Shown here: positions 1 to 8,081 of the stretch, one piece after another | Position numbering within the stretch: position 1 is the first letter of the stretch | How the letters are laid out: the number at the start of each line of letters is the position of its first letter | DNA from: CAYZNE01 sp964461035 | GTDB taxonomy: Archaea > Nanobdellota > Nanobdellia > Woesearchaeales > CAYZNE01 | Reading direction: 5' to 3' | Length of the DNA: 52,848 nt | NCBI GenBank assembly: GCA_964461035.1 | Contig: CAYWRI010000007.1 | Coordinates: forward strand, 1-52,848 | Notes under the pieces: model-generated | The model's database searches: none | The model's input: only the letters and a program-made list of their open reading frames with translations | Told to the model about the DNA's origin: nothing | Program-made: the position numbers and the translations under genes

Positions 1-18
1 AATCTAGAAATAAAAATA

Positions 19-124
19 TGGTGAGCCCGGAGGGATTCGAACCCTCGTTGTCCGGTCCGAAGCCGAAAGCACTATATATCCATATTTAAAATATTTTAAA
101 TATTCCAGACTATGCTACGGGCCC
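19..124 (-). tRNA. tRNA-Arg (UCG) with D-loop insertion/possible intron
   Basis: On the minus strand a full cloverleaf can be drawn. The acceptor stem is GGGCCCG with CGGGCTC, followed by discriminator A and an encoded CCA. The D-stem is GCAT with GTGC. The anticodon loop CTTCGGA gives anticodon UCG (Arg). The T-arm is GAGGG-TTCGAAT-CCCTC. The D-loop is about 25 nt too long: after AGTCTGG there is an A/T-only palindrome (about 62-95 region) before the loop resumes. Without it the loop has normal size. This is either a non-canonical archaeal intron or an expanded D-loop. The arms are intact, so the gene is probably functional. Confidence 0.9.
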
Positions 125-228
125 AGCACATATTATTAATTAAAATAGTTTAATCTTTTAAAAAATTAATTGAAAAAGTTCTTATAACCTGATACTAATA
201 ATAAATGAAGAAATATAAAATAAATAAA

Positions 229-525
229 TTATACTTTAGTGAGTTTAACATCAATAGTGGAAACTCGAACTTCTCTTCCTTCTTTATTTTTAAAGTCTTC
301 AGAATCAATAATGATGTCTCCCACTTTTATTTGATCTTTCAAGAATCGTTTCACTGCAACTTCAGCAACATCAACAGCTCTACTTATGAATTTTCCTCGA
401 GCTTTTATTACTACTTCTGATGCGTTCTTAGTTGTAAACTGCATAACTACACTTGTCACATAATTCATAAATGGTTTTTCTCCAATAAAAATAAAATTAT
501 CAGATCCACCTGTTTTTTGTTCCAC
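229..525 (-). CDS. albA: DNA/RNA-binding protein Alba
   Basis: This is a 98-residue Alba-family chromatin protein, which coats DNA and RNA as a dimer in archaea. It shows the family pattern: a short N-terminal tail, the strand-helix segment FIFIGEKPFMNYVTSVV with a basic residue in the nucleic-acid-binding loop, the helix region ISRAVDVAEVAVKRF, and a C-terminal beta segment ending in STIDVKLTKV. Length matches the family (about 90-100). The start is GTG at 525, preceded at close spacing by the Shine-Dalgarno-like GAGGTG; no better ATG exists. It lies 22 bp downstream of rps17e on the same strand, so the two are probably co-transcribed. Confidence 0.93.
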   Translation of the reverse strand: MEQKTGGSDNFIFIGEKPFMNYVTSVVMQFTTKNASEVVIKARGKFISRAVDVAEVAVKRFLKDQIKVGDIIIDSEDFKNKEGREVRVSTIDVKLTKV

Positions 526-547
526 TTTTGCACCTCTGATTCACTTA

Positions 548-751
548 CTAATCGTTGAACATCAATTTGTCTTTTTTCTTTAAACGGGTAACATAACCTG
601 CAATAATATTTCTAAGCTTTTTTGAACTTATTTCAGCATTATCTTGAACTACTTTCTTATTCTCATCAAAATTATCTTTAATTTTGTCTTTGTGTTTACT
701 AATAAACTCTTTTGAAGATCTCTTTATCAACTGTGTTTTTATTCTTCCCAT
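548..751 (-). CDS. rps17e: 30S ribosomal protein eS17
   Basis: This 67-residue protein matches archaeal/eukaryotic ribosomal protein S17e. It starts MGRIKTQLIKRSSKEF and contains the conserved DNFDENKKVV and SSKKLRNIIAGYVTRL segments that typify the family. It is a component of the small ribosomal subunit and has no bacterial counterpart. Length agrees with archaeal versions (about 60-70). alba follows immediately downstream, giving an rps17e-alba pair. The 184 bp between this gene and the HIT-family gene presumably carries the promoter. Confidence 0.95.
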   Translation of the reverse strand: MGRIKTQLIKRSSKEFISKHKDKIKDNFDENKKVVQDNAEISSKKLRNIIAGYVTRLKKKDKLMFND

Positions 752-935
752 TATAATTCTCCTATTTAACTATCACTAAATAATGCTAAATATTATTCCA
801 TAGTAACTAAATAGTATTTATAAATCTTTATATTTTGTGGGTGTGTTCAGAAGGATAAAAAATACTACTTTGAATTTATATTATTATAACTTAATCTAGC
901 CTTGAGCGAAACAGAGAAGTTTTTTTAGTGATAAT

Positions 936-1322
936 TTAGTAGTTTCCTTTTCCAGGAATAATATGTCTAATTCCACCTTTAGGGTTTTCTACATCTCCTT
1001 TATATCTTGGAATAATATGAACGTGCAAATGATGAATTGTTCTACCTGCTTCTTCACCATCATTTATTCCAATATTAAATGCATCAGGATTATGTTTATT
1101 TTGAATTATTTTTTTTGTTTTTTTTATTAAATCAAATAATTGAATTAATTCATCATTATTCAAGTCAAAAAAAGATTCAATATGCTTTTTAGGAATAACC
1201 TCAGCGTGTCCTTTTGAGACGGGATAGTTATCCCATCTCGCATAAAATAAATTATTTTCTTCAATGATAGAATGTTTTTCAGGGTTGTTTCTATCACAAA
1301 ATAAACAGTAATTTTTAGTCAT
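936..1322 (-). CDS. HIT family nucleotide hydrolase
   Basis: This 128-residue protein carries the histidine-triad motif HHLHVHIIPR (H-x-H-x-H) near the C terminus, the catalytic signature of HIT nucleotide hydrolases/transferases such as the Hint group. The N-terminal CLFCDR pair is typical of microbial HIT proteins and often binds zinc. SKGHAEVIPKKHIESF is the usual substrate-pocket region. The substrate cannot be read from sequence; adenosine phosphoramidates or dinucleoside polyphosphates are common in the family. A TATA-like TATTTAATA lies a short distance upstream of the ATG. It is a single gene with no obvious operon partner. Confidence 0.9.
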   Translation of the reverse strand: MTKNYCLFCDRNNPEKHSIIEENNLFYARWDNYPVSKGHAEVIPKKHIESFFDLNNDELIQLFDLIKKTKKIIQNKHNPDAFNIGINDGEEAGRTIHHLHVHIIPRYKGDVENPKGGIRHIIPGKGNY

Positions 1323-1508
1323 ATAACTTAGATGTATTAAATAGTTTAAAAAATTGTTGCTAAAAAATTACACATAATATGTAATAAAAATCTATTTGGG
1401 ATATTTATTGTTTTAAAGATATTCAAGAATCATTTTTTCAGCAAAACCTGAAAAAACTCAGATATTTACTCAATTAAACTTTTTAAGAGGAACATATTAC
1501 TCTTTATT

Positions 1509-1997
1509 ATGACATTAAAAGAAAAAATCAAAGAAAAAAACACTAATCTCGAAAATTTTCGCAAAAGAAACAAAAACAAACAATTTAAATATAATAATTT
1601 AATCAAAACAATCTCAATTATTCTATCTACTGCGATATTGTCTTCTTATATCACATATACTTGCCATCAGAAAATAATTGAATTACATAATAATAAACAA
1701 TTTTATACTCCTGTCAATGCAATAGAAACACCCTATAATATTTATGTAAAACAAGAATCTATTGATAATCTTGTTTATGCATATCTTGTAAATACTGCAA
1801 CAGGAGAACAACTTAAAATTTACAAAAATATGGCTATTGGAGATATAACTTACAGAATAGATTCTATAATTGGAAATAAATACGATGAACAAAGTGTTAA
1901 AGGCAAAATAGAAAAAACCAAGAACTCATTTATTGATAAGCTTAATGAATTATATCAAAAAGCAAAAGATTCAATTAAAAGAAATAAAAATAATTGA
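1509..1997 (+). CDS. Small membrane-anchored protein, unknown
   Basis: This 162-residue protein is not recognised. Residues 1-30 are highly basic and charged. One hydrophobic helix follows at about 31-50 (IKTISIILSTAILSSYITY), then a roughly 110-residue tail with repeated Lys/Glu/Asn that ends in a strongly basic helix. This is consistent with a single-pass, N-in membrane protein with a small extracytoplasmic domain. Composition and AT-rich codon use match neighbouring genes. It is flanked by divergent (HIT) and convergent genes, so it is a monocistron. No function is proposed. Confidence 0.6.
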   Translation: MTLKEKIKEKNTNLENFRKRNKNKQFKYNNLIKTISIILSTAILSSYITYTCHQKIIELHNNKQFYTPVNAIETPYNIYVKQESIDNLVYAYLVNTATGEQLKIYKNMAIGDITYRIDSIIGNKYDEQSVKGKIEKTKNSFIDKLNELYQKAKDSIKRNKNN

Positions 1998-2139
1998 TGG
2001 TTTGTAGCTACAATCTTCTTAATACTTTTTTTGTCAGTAAACTTAAAACGAATACATATTATTAACTAATAATATAAAAAAAGAAAGTGTAACATCCCTT
2101 CAACGGTACAAACTCAGTTTTACATACTCTAGAAAAAAA

Positions 2140-2883
2140 TCAGGGTTTCATAATCTTATTAACAAAATCATCTAAAGAGATTGTTTTTGATTTAGACATG
2201 TACACATCTATTTTTTCTGAGGGTTTAACTTTAATTGAACTGTGACTAATAGGAGATTTAAGAACAAGATCTGAAACAGCCCATAATTTCTTTTTGCAAA
2301 TACGATACAGAGTTGAAATTGTGTCATTTAAACAATATCCTGCATATCCTCCACCCAAATAAATATTTTTGTTTTTTAATTCAGATAATTCAGTTTCAGT
2401 TACAGGATAACCTTCATCATATTGACTAAATACAACCTTATCTACTAAACCTTCTTTTACCAAAATATTTGATGCTGCCGCATAATGATATAATGTTTCA
2501 ACAAGAACAATATTTAATTTTTTCTTAGGAATTTTTTGGGTTAATAATTTCATTAATTTTTCAAGGTATTCATTAGCCTCTTTTTCAGATTGATGATTTA
2601 CTTTATTCATATGACTTAAATGTAAATAAAGTGGATGAACTAGTATTAGAACATTTTCTGATTCAATTGGTTTTCTAAACTGTTCAGCATGTTTACGACA
2701 TTCTAATAATAGTTCATTTTCTTCATCTGAATCATATTCATTCTTTGTATTTTGAGTTCTTTCTAGATTTAAAATTATCTGATCTTTCCATTTTAAAAAT
2801 TCATTATTTAAAATAGGAATTTCACCAGCATAATTTAAATGTATTTTCTTACCAAGTGAACTGCCAAAATATTGATTACTCAT
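2140..2883 (-). CDS. Hypothetical protein, alpha/beta
   Basis: This 247-residue soluble protein is not recognised. Hydrophobic strand-like segments (ENVLILVHPLYLHLS near 75-90, KLNIVLVETLYHYAAA near 123-138, KVVFSQY) alternate with charged helices, suggesting a Rossmann-like alpha/beta fold. A glycine-rich turn, IYLGGGYAGYCLNDT, lies near residue 175. That turn faintly recalls the YC-containing loop of isochorismatase-like hydrolases, but the catalytic Asp of that family is not evident, so no assignment is made. No signal peptide or membrane segment is seen. The ATG is followed by a clean open frame. Confidence 0.65.
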   Translation of the reverse strand: MSNQYFGSSLGKKIHLNYAGEIPILNNEFLKWKDQIILNLERTQNTKNEYDSDEENELLLECRKHAEQFRKPIESENVLILVHPLYLHLSHMNKVNHQSEKEANEYLEKLMKLLTQKIPKKKLNIVLVETLYHYAAASNILVKEGLVDKVVFSQYDEGYPVTETELSELKNKNIYLGGGYAGYCLNDTISTLYRICKKKLWAVSDLVLKSPISHSSIKVKPSEKIDVYMSKSKTISLDDFVNKIMKP

Positions 2884-2907
2884 AAAATTATATTAATTAG
2901 AGAATAT

Positions 2908-3096
2908 TTATAAATTTTGTTGTTCGGTTATTATTAGTGAGTGGTAATCTAATCTATTTCCTTCTAAATTTATTGTTTTTTCAGAATATCTAAAAACTAT
3001 ATTACCTATTTGAAATTTATTGTAGTAAGAAAACTTGTATTTACGCCATACCCGTTTGTTCGTAGCTTCAGTCCTCTTAACAAGTTTTAAACGCAA
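2908..3096 (-). CDS. Small basic hypothetical protein (doubtful)
   Basis: This 62-codon frame begins with TTG at 3096, 10 bp inside the 3' end of the AMP phosphorylase gene, and has no ATG alternative. The product is basic and aromatic-rich (KRVWRKYKFSYYNKF), with protein-like rather than random composition. It could be a translationally coupled small gene or a chance frame. No family is recognised. Confidence is low because of the rare start codon and short length. Confidence 0.3.
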   Translation of the reverse strand: MRLKLVKRTEATNKRVWRKYKFSYYNKFQIGNIVFRYSEKTINLEGNRLDYHSLIITEQQNL

Positions 3097-4574
3097 ATGT
3101 TCTTATGCAAATATTTCAGACAGAATTTCTTAGCATACTCTAATTTGTTTTTACTATTAGAGTGAATTGTCAGAATAATATTATCTTTTTTGATTTTATT
3201 ACCAACACTAAAATGAATATAAACTCCTGCAGCTTTACTATTCGGGGCTCCAGCAATCTTTGCAATTTTTGATATAAATGAATTATCAATCTTTTTGATA
3301 ATTCCTGATTTTGTTCCGTGTATATATTCTTTGAATTTAGCTGGACCAATTTTCTGAAGGGGTTGACCTTGTGCTTTAATTATCTGTTGCATTTTTTTCC
3401 ATGCCTGACCATTTTCAAGAATATTTCTTGCTAAAAGATGACCTTGTCCTTTTTTAGATGTTCCTACAAGCTCAAATATTTCTCCTGCTAATCTAATACC
3501 TTTTTCTTTAAGATCCTGAGGTGCATCAGATTCATTCTTAAGAACTTGTATTACATCCTTTGATTCAAGTAAAGGACCAATTCCATTTCCGATTGGACTT
3601 CTGCCATCAGTTAGAACAACTTTTATTTTTATTTTAAGTGCTTTAGCCACAGTTTCAAAATATGATTTTAATCCCTCTGCTTTAGTTTTATCTTCTATTT
3701 TTGATCCAATTCCCCAAGGAATATCAATTAATAAATGTGTTGCAGAAACCGATTTTTTCTTAGACATTACACTACTTAACAAAAGACCATTAACATCTAT
3801 TGACAAAGGATGTTCAATTCTAATTATTTTATCATCTGCCGGTGCAAGATTAAGTGCTCCACCCCAAACCATACATGCATTAACTTCTTTAAGAACTTGG
3901 TTTATTCTTTTTTTTGAAAGACTTACATTTGTTAAACATTCCATTGTATCTGCAGTTCCTGCAGGACTTGTAATTGCTCTTGAACTTGTTTTTGGAAAAG
4001 TATAACCTGCTGCAGCAACTATTGGAACTACAATACTTGTTGTTCTATTACCTGCAACTCCGCCAACACAATGTTTGTCGACAACAATTTTACTTTTGGG
4101 TTTTATTATTGTTCCTGTTCCAACAATTGCAGAAATAAGATATTTTACTTCTCTTAAAGACAGATTATGCGCAGAACATGCAGCAACAAAATAAGTAAAT
4201 TCTATATCTGTAAATCTACTATTAACAATATCTTCAACAATCATTCTATATTCTAATCTATTTAATGCCTTTCCAGAAAGTTTCTTTTTTATTATATTTA
4301 ATGAAGCTGGTTTTTCAGCAATTTCAATAGTAACTTCACTATTATCTTGAACATTTAATTTTTCAACTGCTTCATCATATAACAGAATGTAAGAATCAGG
4401 AACAATTCTAATTGAATATGCAATATCTGCAATACAAAGAAGACTATTCTTTTTACCTTTTATTATTATTCTATCTCCTGCAAAAAGATCAAGTTTTTTA
4501 GCATCAACTTCATTAAGAATTGCAATATTTGTATTACCAGTTTTAATATCTTCAGTCATTACTTTAAGTTTCAT
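3087..4574 (-). CDS. deoA: AMP phosphorylase (archaeal DeoA family)
   Basis: This 495-residue member of the thymidine/AMP phosphorylase family matches the archaeal AMP phosphorylase form, which converts AMP and phosphate to adenine and ribose 1,5-bisphosphate. The N-terminal extension (about 1-85, with the barrel-like MKLKVMTEDIKTGNTNIAIL) distinguishes AMP phosphorylases from bacterial DeoA. The catalytic core contains KHCVGGVAGNRTT and SSRAITSPAGTADTMECLT, the phosphate- and base-binding motifs. Length is normal (about 500). A GGGGT Shine-Dalgarno element precedes the ATG, and ATTTAAAG about 45 bp upstream is a likely TATA box. Its usual partners, ribose-1,5-bisphosphate isomerase and type III Rubisco, are not in this window. 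Confidence 0.93.
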   Translation of the reverse strand: MKLKVMTEDIKTGNTNIAILNEVDAKKLDLFAGDRIIIKGKKNSLLCIADIAYSIRIVPDSYILLYDEAVEKLNVQDNSEVTIEIAEKPASLNIIKKKLSGKALNRLEYRMIVEDIVNSRFTDIEFTYFVAACSAHNLSLREVKYLISAIVGTGTIIKPKSKIVVDKHCVGGVAGNRTTSIVVPIVAAAGYTFPKTSSRAITSPAGTADTMECLTNVSLSKKRINQVLKEVNACMVWGGALNLAPADDKIIRIEHPLSIDVNGLLLSSVMSKKKSVSATHLLIDIPWGIGSKIEDKTKAEGLKSYFETVAKALKIKIKVVLTDGRSPIGNGIGPLLESKDVIQVLKNESDAPQDLKEKGIRLAGEIFELVGTSKKGQGHLLARNILENGQAWKKMQQIIKAQGQPLQKIGPAKFKEYIHGTKSGIIKKIDNSFISKIAKIAGAPNSKAAGVYIHFSVGNKIKKDNIILTIHSNSKNKLEYAKKFCLKYLHKNICV

Positions 4575-4638
4575 TCTTTACCCCTTTACACAATAAGTTA
4601 TGATAATGTAAGCTTTAAATAATATGTTATTAAATGAT

Positions 4639-4825
4639 ATGACCTCTTCCTCAACCTAAATCTTTGATTTCAAAAATAAATGGTTTTTGCAGGGGTTGGG
4701 GTATCCAACAAAAAGGATGTACATACAAAAACAAGTTTTTGAGCATTAAACAAAGTTTAATAGTCACAAAAAGTTTATATTCACAACCTAAATGTTATAG
4801 TATTGGCTTTTTTGCGAATAAAAAT
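4639..4825 (-). mobile_element. Divergent hairpin element, second copy
   Basis: Read along the plus strand, this intergenic stretch matches the reverse complement of the element at 48944-49048 in blocks: CTCAACCTAAA, then GGTTGGGGTATCCAACAAA with AGGATGT, then ACAACCTAAA, and finally TATAGTATTGGCTTTTTTG followed by GAATAAAAAT. Two extra AT-rich stretches (about 4661-4690 and 4721-4765) interrupt the blocks. The match includes the TTTTTAT-type flank, as expected if insertion is sequence-specific. No transposase is encoded. It is best described as a decayed, non-autonomous, IS200/IS605-like palindromic element. The rest of the 4575-5033 gap holds only promoters and AT-rich DNA. Confidence 0.65.
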
Positions 4826-5002
4826 AAATTAAGTTCGTAACATTTTATTAAATATGTTCTTACATTTATAAAATCTATTTATTAATTTTTTTATTGTTGA
4901 CAATTTCTGACGATGCACTAAATTATTCAATTTTAATGCTGTGAGTTCATCATCTAAGTACTAAATACCTTCTCTTTCGGTAGTGTACGTATAAACAGAA
5001 TC

Positions 5003-5010
5003 TATTTAAA
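5003..5010 (+). promoter_or_regulatory. TATA box of the antiporter gene
   Basis: TATTTAAA lies 24-31 bp before the ATG at 5034. This is the archaeal TBP-site spacing for a transcript that starts at or next to the start codon (leaderless). No Shine-Dalgarno sequence is visible, which agrees. Confidence 0.5.
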
Positions 5011-5033
5011 GAACAAATATAAAAACAGCTTAT

Positions 5034-6029
5034 ATGTTAAATTTTATATTGTATTTTGCAATGATGATTGCAGGAATATATCTATTAGTTAAAGGAAGTG
5101 AATTTTTAATAGATGGTTCTGTTAAACTAGCAAAAAAACTAGGAATGTCCATGTTACTAGTGGGATTCACAGTTGTTGCTCTTGGAACATCGCTTCCAGA
5201 ATTGTTTGTATCACTAATTGCAGGTATGAATAATTCTTCCAGTATCCAATTAGCAAATATAATTGGTAGTAACATCTCAAATATTCTATTAATATTAGGA
5301 ATTAGTGCAATACTTCAACCACTATACTTAAAACACGCAACAATTTGGAAAGAAATACCTTTTTGTTTAATGTCTGCAATCGTATTATTTATTATATCTG
5401 CAGATATTTACTTTACTGGTTCTTCAATAAATATTATAACTCTATCAGAAGGAATTATTCTTCTCATATTTTTAATAATATTCTTATATTATTTAGTCGA
5501 ATCCAATAAAAATGCTAAAACAAATTTAGGTGTTGAAGAAGCAATTGCAGAAGTCAAAGCACATCCTTACAAAAACAATTATTTATGGAAAATACTATTA
5601 GGTGTTATTTTATTATATGCTGGTGGAGAACTAACAGTTAAAGGCATTATTTCTCTTGCCGAAATTATTGGATTAAGTAAAATACTAATTGCTTCAACAG
5701 TGGTTGCAATAGGAACATCACTTCCTGAATTAGTTACAGCTTTAACAGCAATTAAAAGGCATAAAGAAAAAGCACTTGATCTTATTATAGGTGATGTAAT
5801 TGGTTCAAACATAATAAATATTTTATTTGTTTTAGGACTTTCAGCAATAATCAAAGAAATAATCATTCCTAGTACACTATTAGTTGATTGTATTATATTG
5901 ATTTTTGTAACCTTAGTATTATTTGTTTCTTTATTCCTTGGTCAGAAACATAAATTAGTAAAAAAAACAGGAATAATCTATCTTATTCTCTATGTATTGT
6001 ATTTAGCGTTTTTATTCTTCAGAGGATAG
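5034..6029 (+). CDS. Calcium/sodium antiporter (CaCA family)
   Basis: This 331-residue integral membrane protein has the two inverted alpha-repeats of the CaCA superfamily (YrbG-like). Repeat 1 carries GTSLPELFVSLIA and GSNISNILLILG. Repeat 2 carries GTSLPELVTALTA and GDVIGSNIINILFVLG. The Glu in each GTSLPE motif and the Asn/Ser in GSN coordinate Ca2+/Na+ in this family. About ten membrane helices are visible, joined by a charged cytoplasmic loop near residues 155-180. Length is normal for prokaryotic members. It probably exports Ca2+ in exchange for Na+ or H+; the exact ion pair cannot be read. It would also draw on the Na+ gradient suggested by the ATP synthase proteolipid. Confidence 0.93.
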   Translation: MLNFILYFAMMIAGIYLLVKGSEFLIDGSVKLAKKLGMSMLLVGFTVVALGTSLPELFVSLIAGMNNSSSIQLANIIGSNISNILLILGISAILQPLYLKHATIWKEIPFCLMSAIVLFIISADIYFTGSSINIITLSEGIILLIFLIIFLYYLVESNKNAKTNLGVEEAIAEVKAHPYKNNYLWKILLGVILLYAGGELTVKGIISLAEIIGLSKILIASTVVAIGTSLPELVTALTAIKRHKEKALDLIIGDVIGSNIINILFVLGLSAIIKEIIIPSTLLVDCIILIFVTLVLFVSLFLGQKHKLVKKTGIIYLILYVLYLAFLFFRG

Positions 6030-6094
6030 AATAATTTACTTTATACACATTCATAACAACAAACTTAATAAATATTATCAAATATTTAATCAAT

Positions 6095-6769
6095 ATGTTA
6101 AGTGAATCAGAATCAGAAATCAAAGAAAAAGATGCAATACTTGTTATATGTGCACATTCAGATGATCAAATACTTGGGTGTGGAGGCACAATGGCTAAAT
6201 TTGCAAAAAAAGGAATTCCAGTATATACTATAATAATGTCATATGGTGAAAAAAGTCATCCACACATACAAGAAGAATTTATTATTAAGAAAAGAGTCAA
6301 AGAAGCACAAGTAGCAAATGATATTATTCAAGGTAAAAAAGTATTTTTTTTGGGACTTAAAGAAGGAAAATTTGAGACTTGTGCAAAAGAAACAAATGCT
6401 GAAGAAAAGTTACTTAACTTATTTGATATTTTAAAAGTTAAAACAATATTTACACATTCTTCTTTTGATGCTCATCCAGATCACATATTCACTCATAAAC
6501 TTGTTAAAAGTTTAGTGAAAAATAAAGACACACTTCTTTACACGTTCACTGTTTGGAATATGTTAAAAGGTATGAATAAATTAAATGATAGTCCTAAATT
6601 AGTAATAGATATAACTGATACTTGGAAAACAAAAATAAATGCACTTCATGCTTTTCAAAGTCAAAAAATGCAAATGTCCCTTCCATATGTACAAACATAT
6701 ATAAACGCATTTTTTAATGGTTTAAATTATGGTTATAGATTTGCAGAGGTTTTCATAAAAGAACAATGA
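6095..6769 (+). CDS. PIG-L (LmbE-like) family deacetylase
   Basis: This 224-residue Zn-dependent deacetylase of the PIG-L/LmbE family has the metal motif AHSDDQILGCGG (residues 19-30, usually AHPDDE). His and both Asp are retained, with Pro to Ser and Glu to Gln changes at non-ligand positions. The second metal His lies in DAHPDH near residue 127. Family members de-N-acetylate GlcNAc-containing substrates such as GlcNAc-inositol, bacillithiol precursors or diacetylchitobiose. The stop overlaps the ATG of the downstream glycosyltransferase (ATGA), so the pair is translationally coupled and may build or trim one glycan or glycolipid. Confidence 0.88.
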   Translation: MLSESESEIKEKDAILVICAHSDDQILGCGGTMAKFAKKGIPVYTIIMSYGEKSHPHIQEEFIIKKRVKEAQVANDIIQGKKVFFLGLKEGKFETCAKETNAEEKLLNLFDILKVKTIFTHSSFDAHPDHIFTHKLVKSLVKNKDTLLYTFTVWNMLKGMNKLNDSPKLVIDITDTWKTKINALHAFQSQKMQMSLPYVQTYINAFFNGLNYGYRFAEVFIKEQ

Positions 6770-7878
6770 AAAAATTATTAATAGTTTCAGATACATTTCC
6801 ACCAAGAATAGATGGTATATCCAGATTTATCTCTGAGATTGTTACTAGATTAAAAGATTCATTTGAAATAACAACATTATCACCGGACTTAGGACCTCAA
6901 ACAATTTCTGAAACTCATATTTCTGTTCCTCTTTCTTCTATTCGCATAGGTGACTTTGATGTTTCCAAATTTGCTTTAAAAAGTATTAAAAACGCAGTTA
7001 AAAATAATGACCTTATTTTTATTCAAACAGTAAGCTCTCTAGGATTATTAACTTATTTCTATGCTAGACATTATAAAAAAAAGATTGTAACATACAAACA
7101 TGTAATAGAATGGGATCTTGTTCCAAGTTCAATAAATAGTAAATATTTTTTTAAAATCATTCGTTCAATTGTAAAATTCCTTGCAGTAAAATTATTTAAT
7201 AGATTTAATCTTATTTTAACTCCTTCAAAATCTATTTCTGAAAAATTAATATGGTATAAGATAAAAACAAAAATGAAAACTATTAAGATGGGTATAGACA
7301 CTTCAAAATTTAAACCAACCGATAATATAAAACATTCTAAAGAATCAATAGGTCTTAATCCAAACGATATAATTATTGGTTATCATGGAAGATTAGCAAA
7401 TGAAAAAAATATTAAATTTCTTGTTAGAGGAGTAAAACGAATTCAACGTAAATACCCTAATATAAAATTATTACTTCTTGGTGAAGGTCTTAATAGTTTA
7501 AAAGAATATGTGATAAGTCGAAAAGCAATTCTTATTTCTAAAAAGAAAAATGTAATTCCGTATTTGCAAGCAATGGATATTTATATAATGCCCAGTAAAA
7601 CAGAAACAAGTTGTTTATCATTGATAGAAGCAATGTCCTGTGGTTTGGCAGTTATATCAACAAGTGTTGGTCTTATTCCTGATTATTTAGAAGATAAAAA
7701 AAATGGTTTTATAATAGCTTCTAAGCACCCTTTTGATTTACATAAAGCTTTAGACTTTTTTATTGAAAATCCTGATCAAAGAAAAGAATTTGGATTAAAG
7801 GCGCGAGCCAGCATAAAACGGCTTTTTGATTGGGATAAAACTGCAGAAGATCTTAAAAATGCACTTAATTCTTTATAA
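6766..7878 (+). CDS. Glycosyltransferase family 4
   Basis: This 370-residue GT-B glycosyltransferase has an N-terminal acceptor domain beginning LIVSDTFPPRIDGISRF, the usual GT4 opening with a Gly-rich loop. Its C-terminal donor domain begins IIGYHGRLANEKNIKFLV (about 203-220). The diagnostic motif PSKTETSCLSLIEAMSCGLAVIST (near 283-305) contains the nucleotide-sugar-binding E-x7-E pattern. It has no membrane segment and probably works at the cytoplasmic membrane face. It overlaps the PIG-L gene by 4 bp. The combination recalls GlcNAc-transfer plus deacetylation pathways, but donor and acceptor are unknown. Confidence 0.92.
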   Translation: MKKLLIVSDTFPPRIDGISRFISEIVTRLKDSFEITTLSPDLGPQTISETHISVPLSSIRIGDFDVSKFALKSIKNAVKNNDLIFIQTVSSLGLLTYFYARHYKKKIVTYKHVIEWDLVPSSINSKYFFKIIRSIVKFLAVKLFNRFNLILTPSKSISEKLIWYKIKTKMKTIKMGIDTSKFKPTDNIKHSKESIGLNPNDIIIGYHGRLANEKNIKFLVRGVKRIQRKYPNIKLLLLGEGLNSLKEYVISRKAILISKKKNVIPYLQAMDIYIMPSKTETSCLSLIEAMSCGLAVISTSVGLIPDYLEDKKNGFIIASKHPFDLHKALDFFIENPDQRKEFGLKARASIKRLFDWDKTAEDLKNALNSL

Positions 7879-7927
7879 TTTTTTATTACATATAATTGAT
7901 GACTTAAATAAACTGTGTGTTATAATT

Positions 7928-8077
7928 TTATACTTGATTAAAATACCATAGAACAACAACTAAGAAAAATCCAATAATCATTAAAAAAAAAGCAATTCTT
8001 TGAACTATAAAAAAAGCAGTAAACTTGTCAATAGAAAAATCTTTTTTTTCTTTTATAAGTTTGGGTCTTTCGTTCAT
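7928..8077 (-). CDS. 49-residue single-pass membrane peptide in the ATP synthase operon
   Basis: This short frame starts with ATG at 8077, 4 bp after the atpD stop, and runs 49 codons to TAA. The N-terminal half is charged (MNERPKLIKEKKDFSIDKF). It is followed by one strongly hydrophobic helix, FFLMIIGFFLVVVLWYF, and a short polar tail NQV, giving an N-in single-pass protein. Position, strand and spacing make it the last gene of the operon. It matches no canonical A-ATPase subunit; archaeal subunit G is a soluble coiled coil. It could be an assembly factor, a rotor/stator accessory, or unrelated. Confidence 0.55.
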   Translation of the reverse strand: MNERPKLIKEKKDFSIDKFTAFFIVQRIAFFLMIIGFFLVVVLWYFNQV

Positions 8078-8081
8078 TTTA

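Noticed and set aside
837..857. GGGTGTGTTCAGAAGG resembling the terminal repeat of the 175-bp element
   Set aside because: The match is short and imperfect and no partner repeat or target duplication is found nearby.
2140..2883. Isochorismatase-like hydrolase assignment
   Set aside because: Only the Gly-rich YC loop is similar; the catalytic Asp and Lys positions are not evident.
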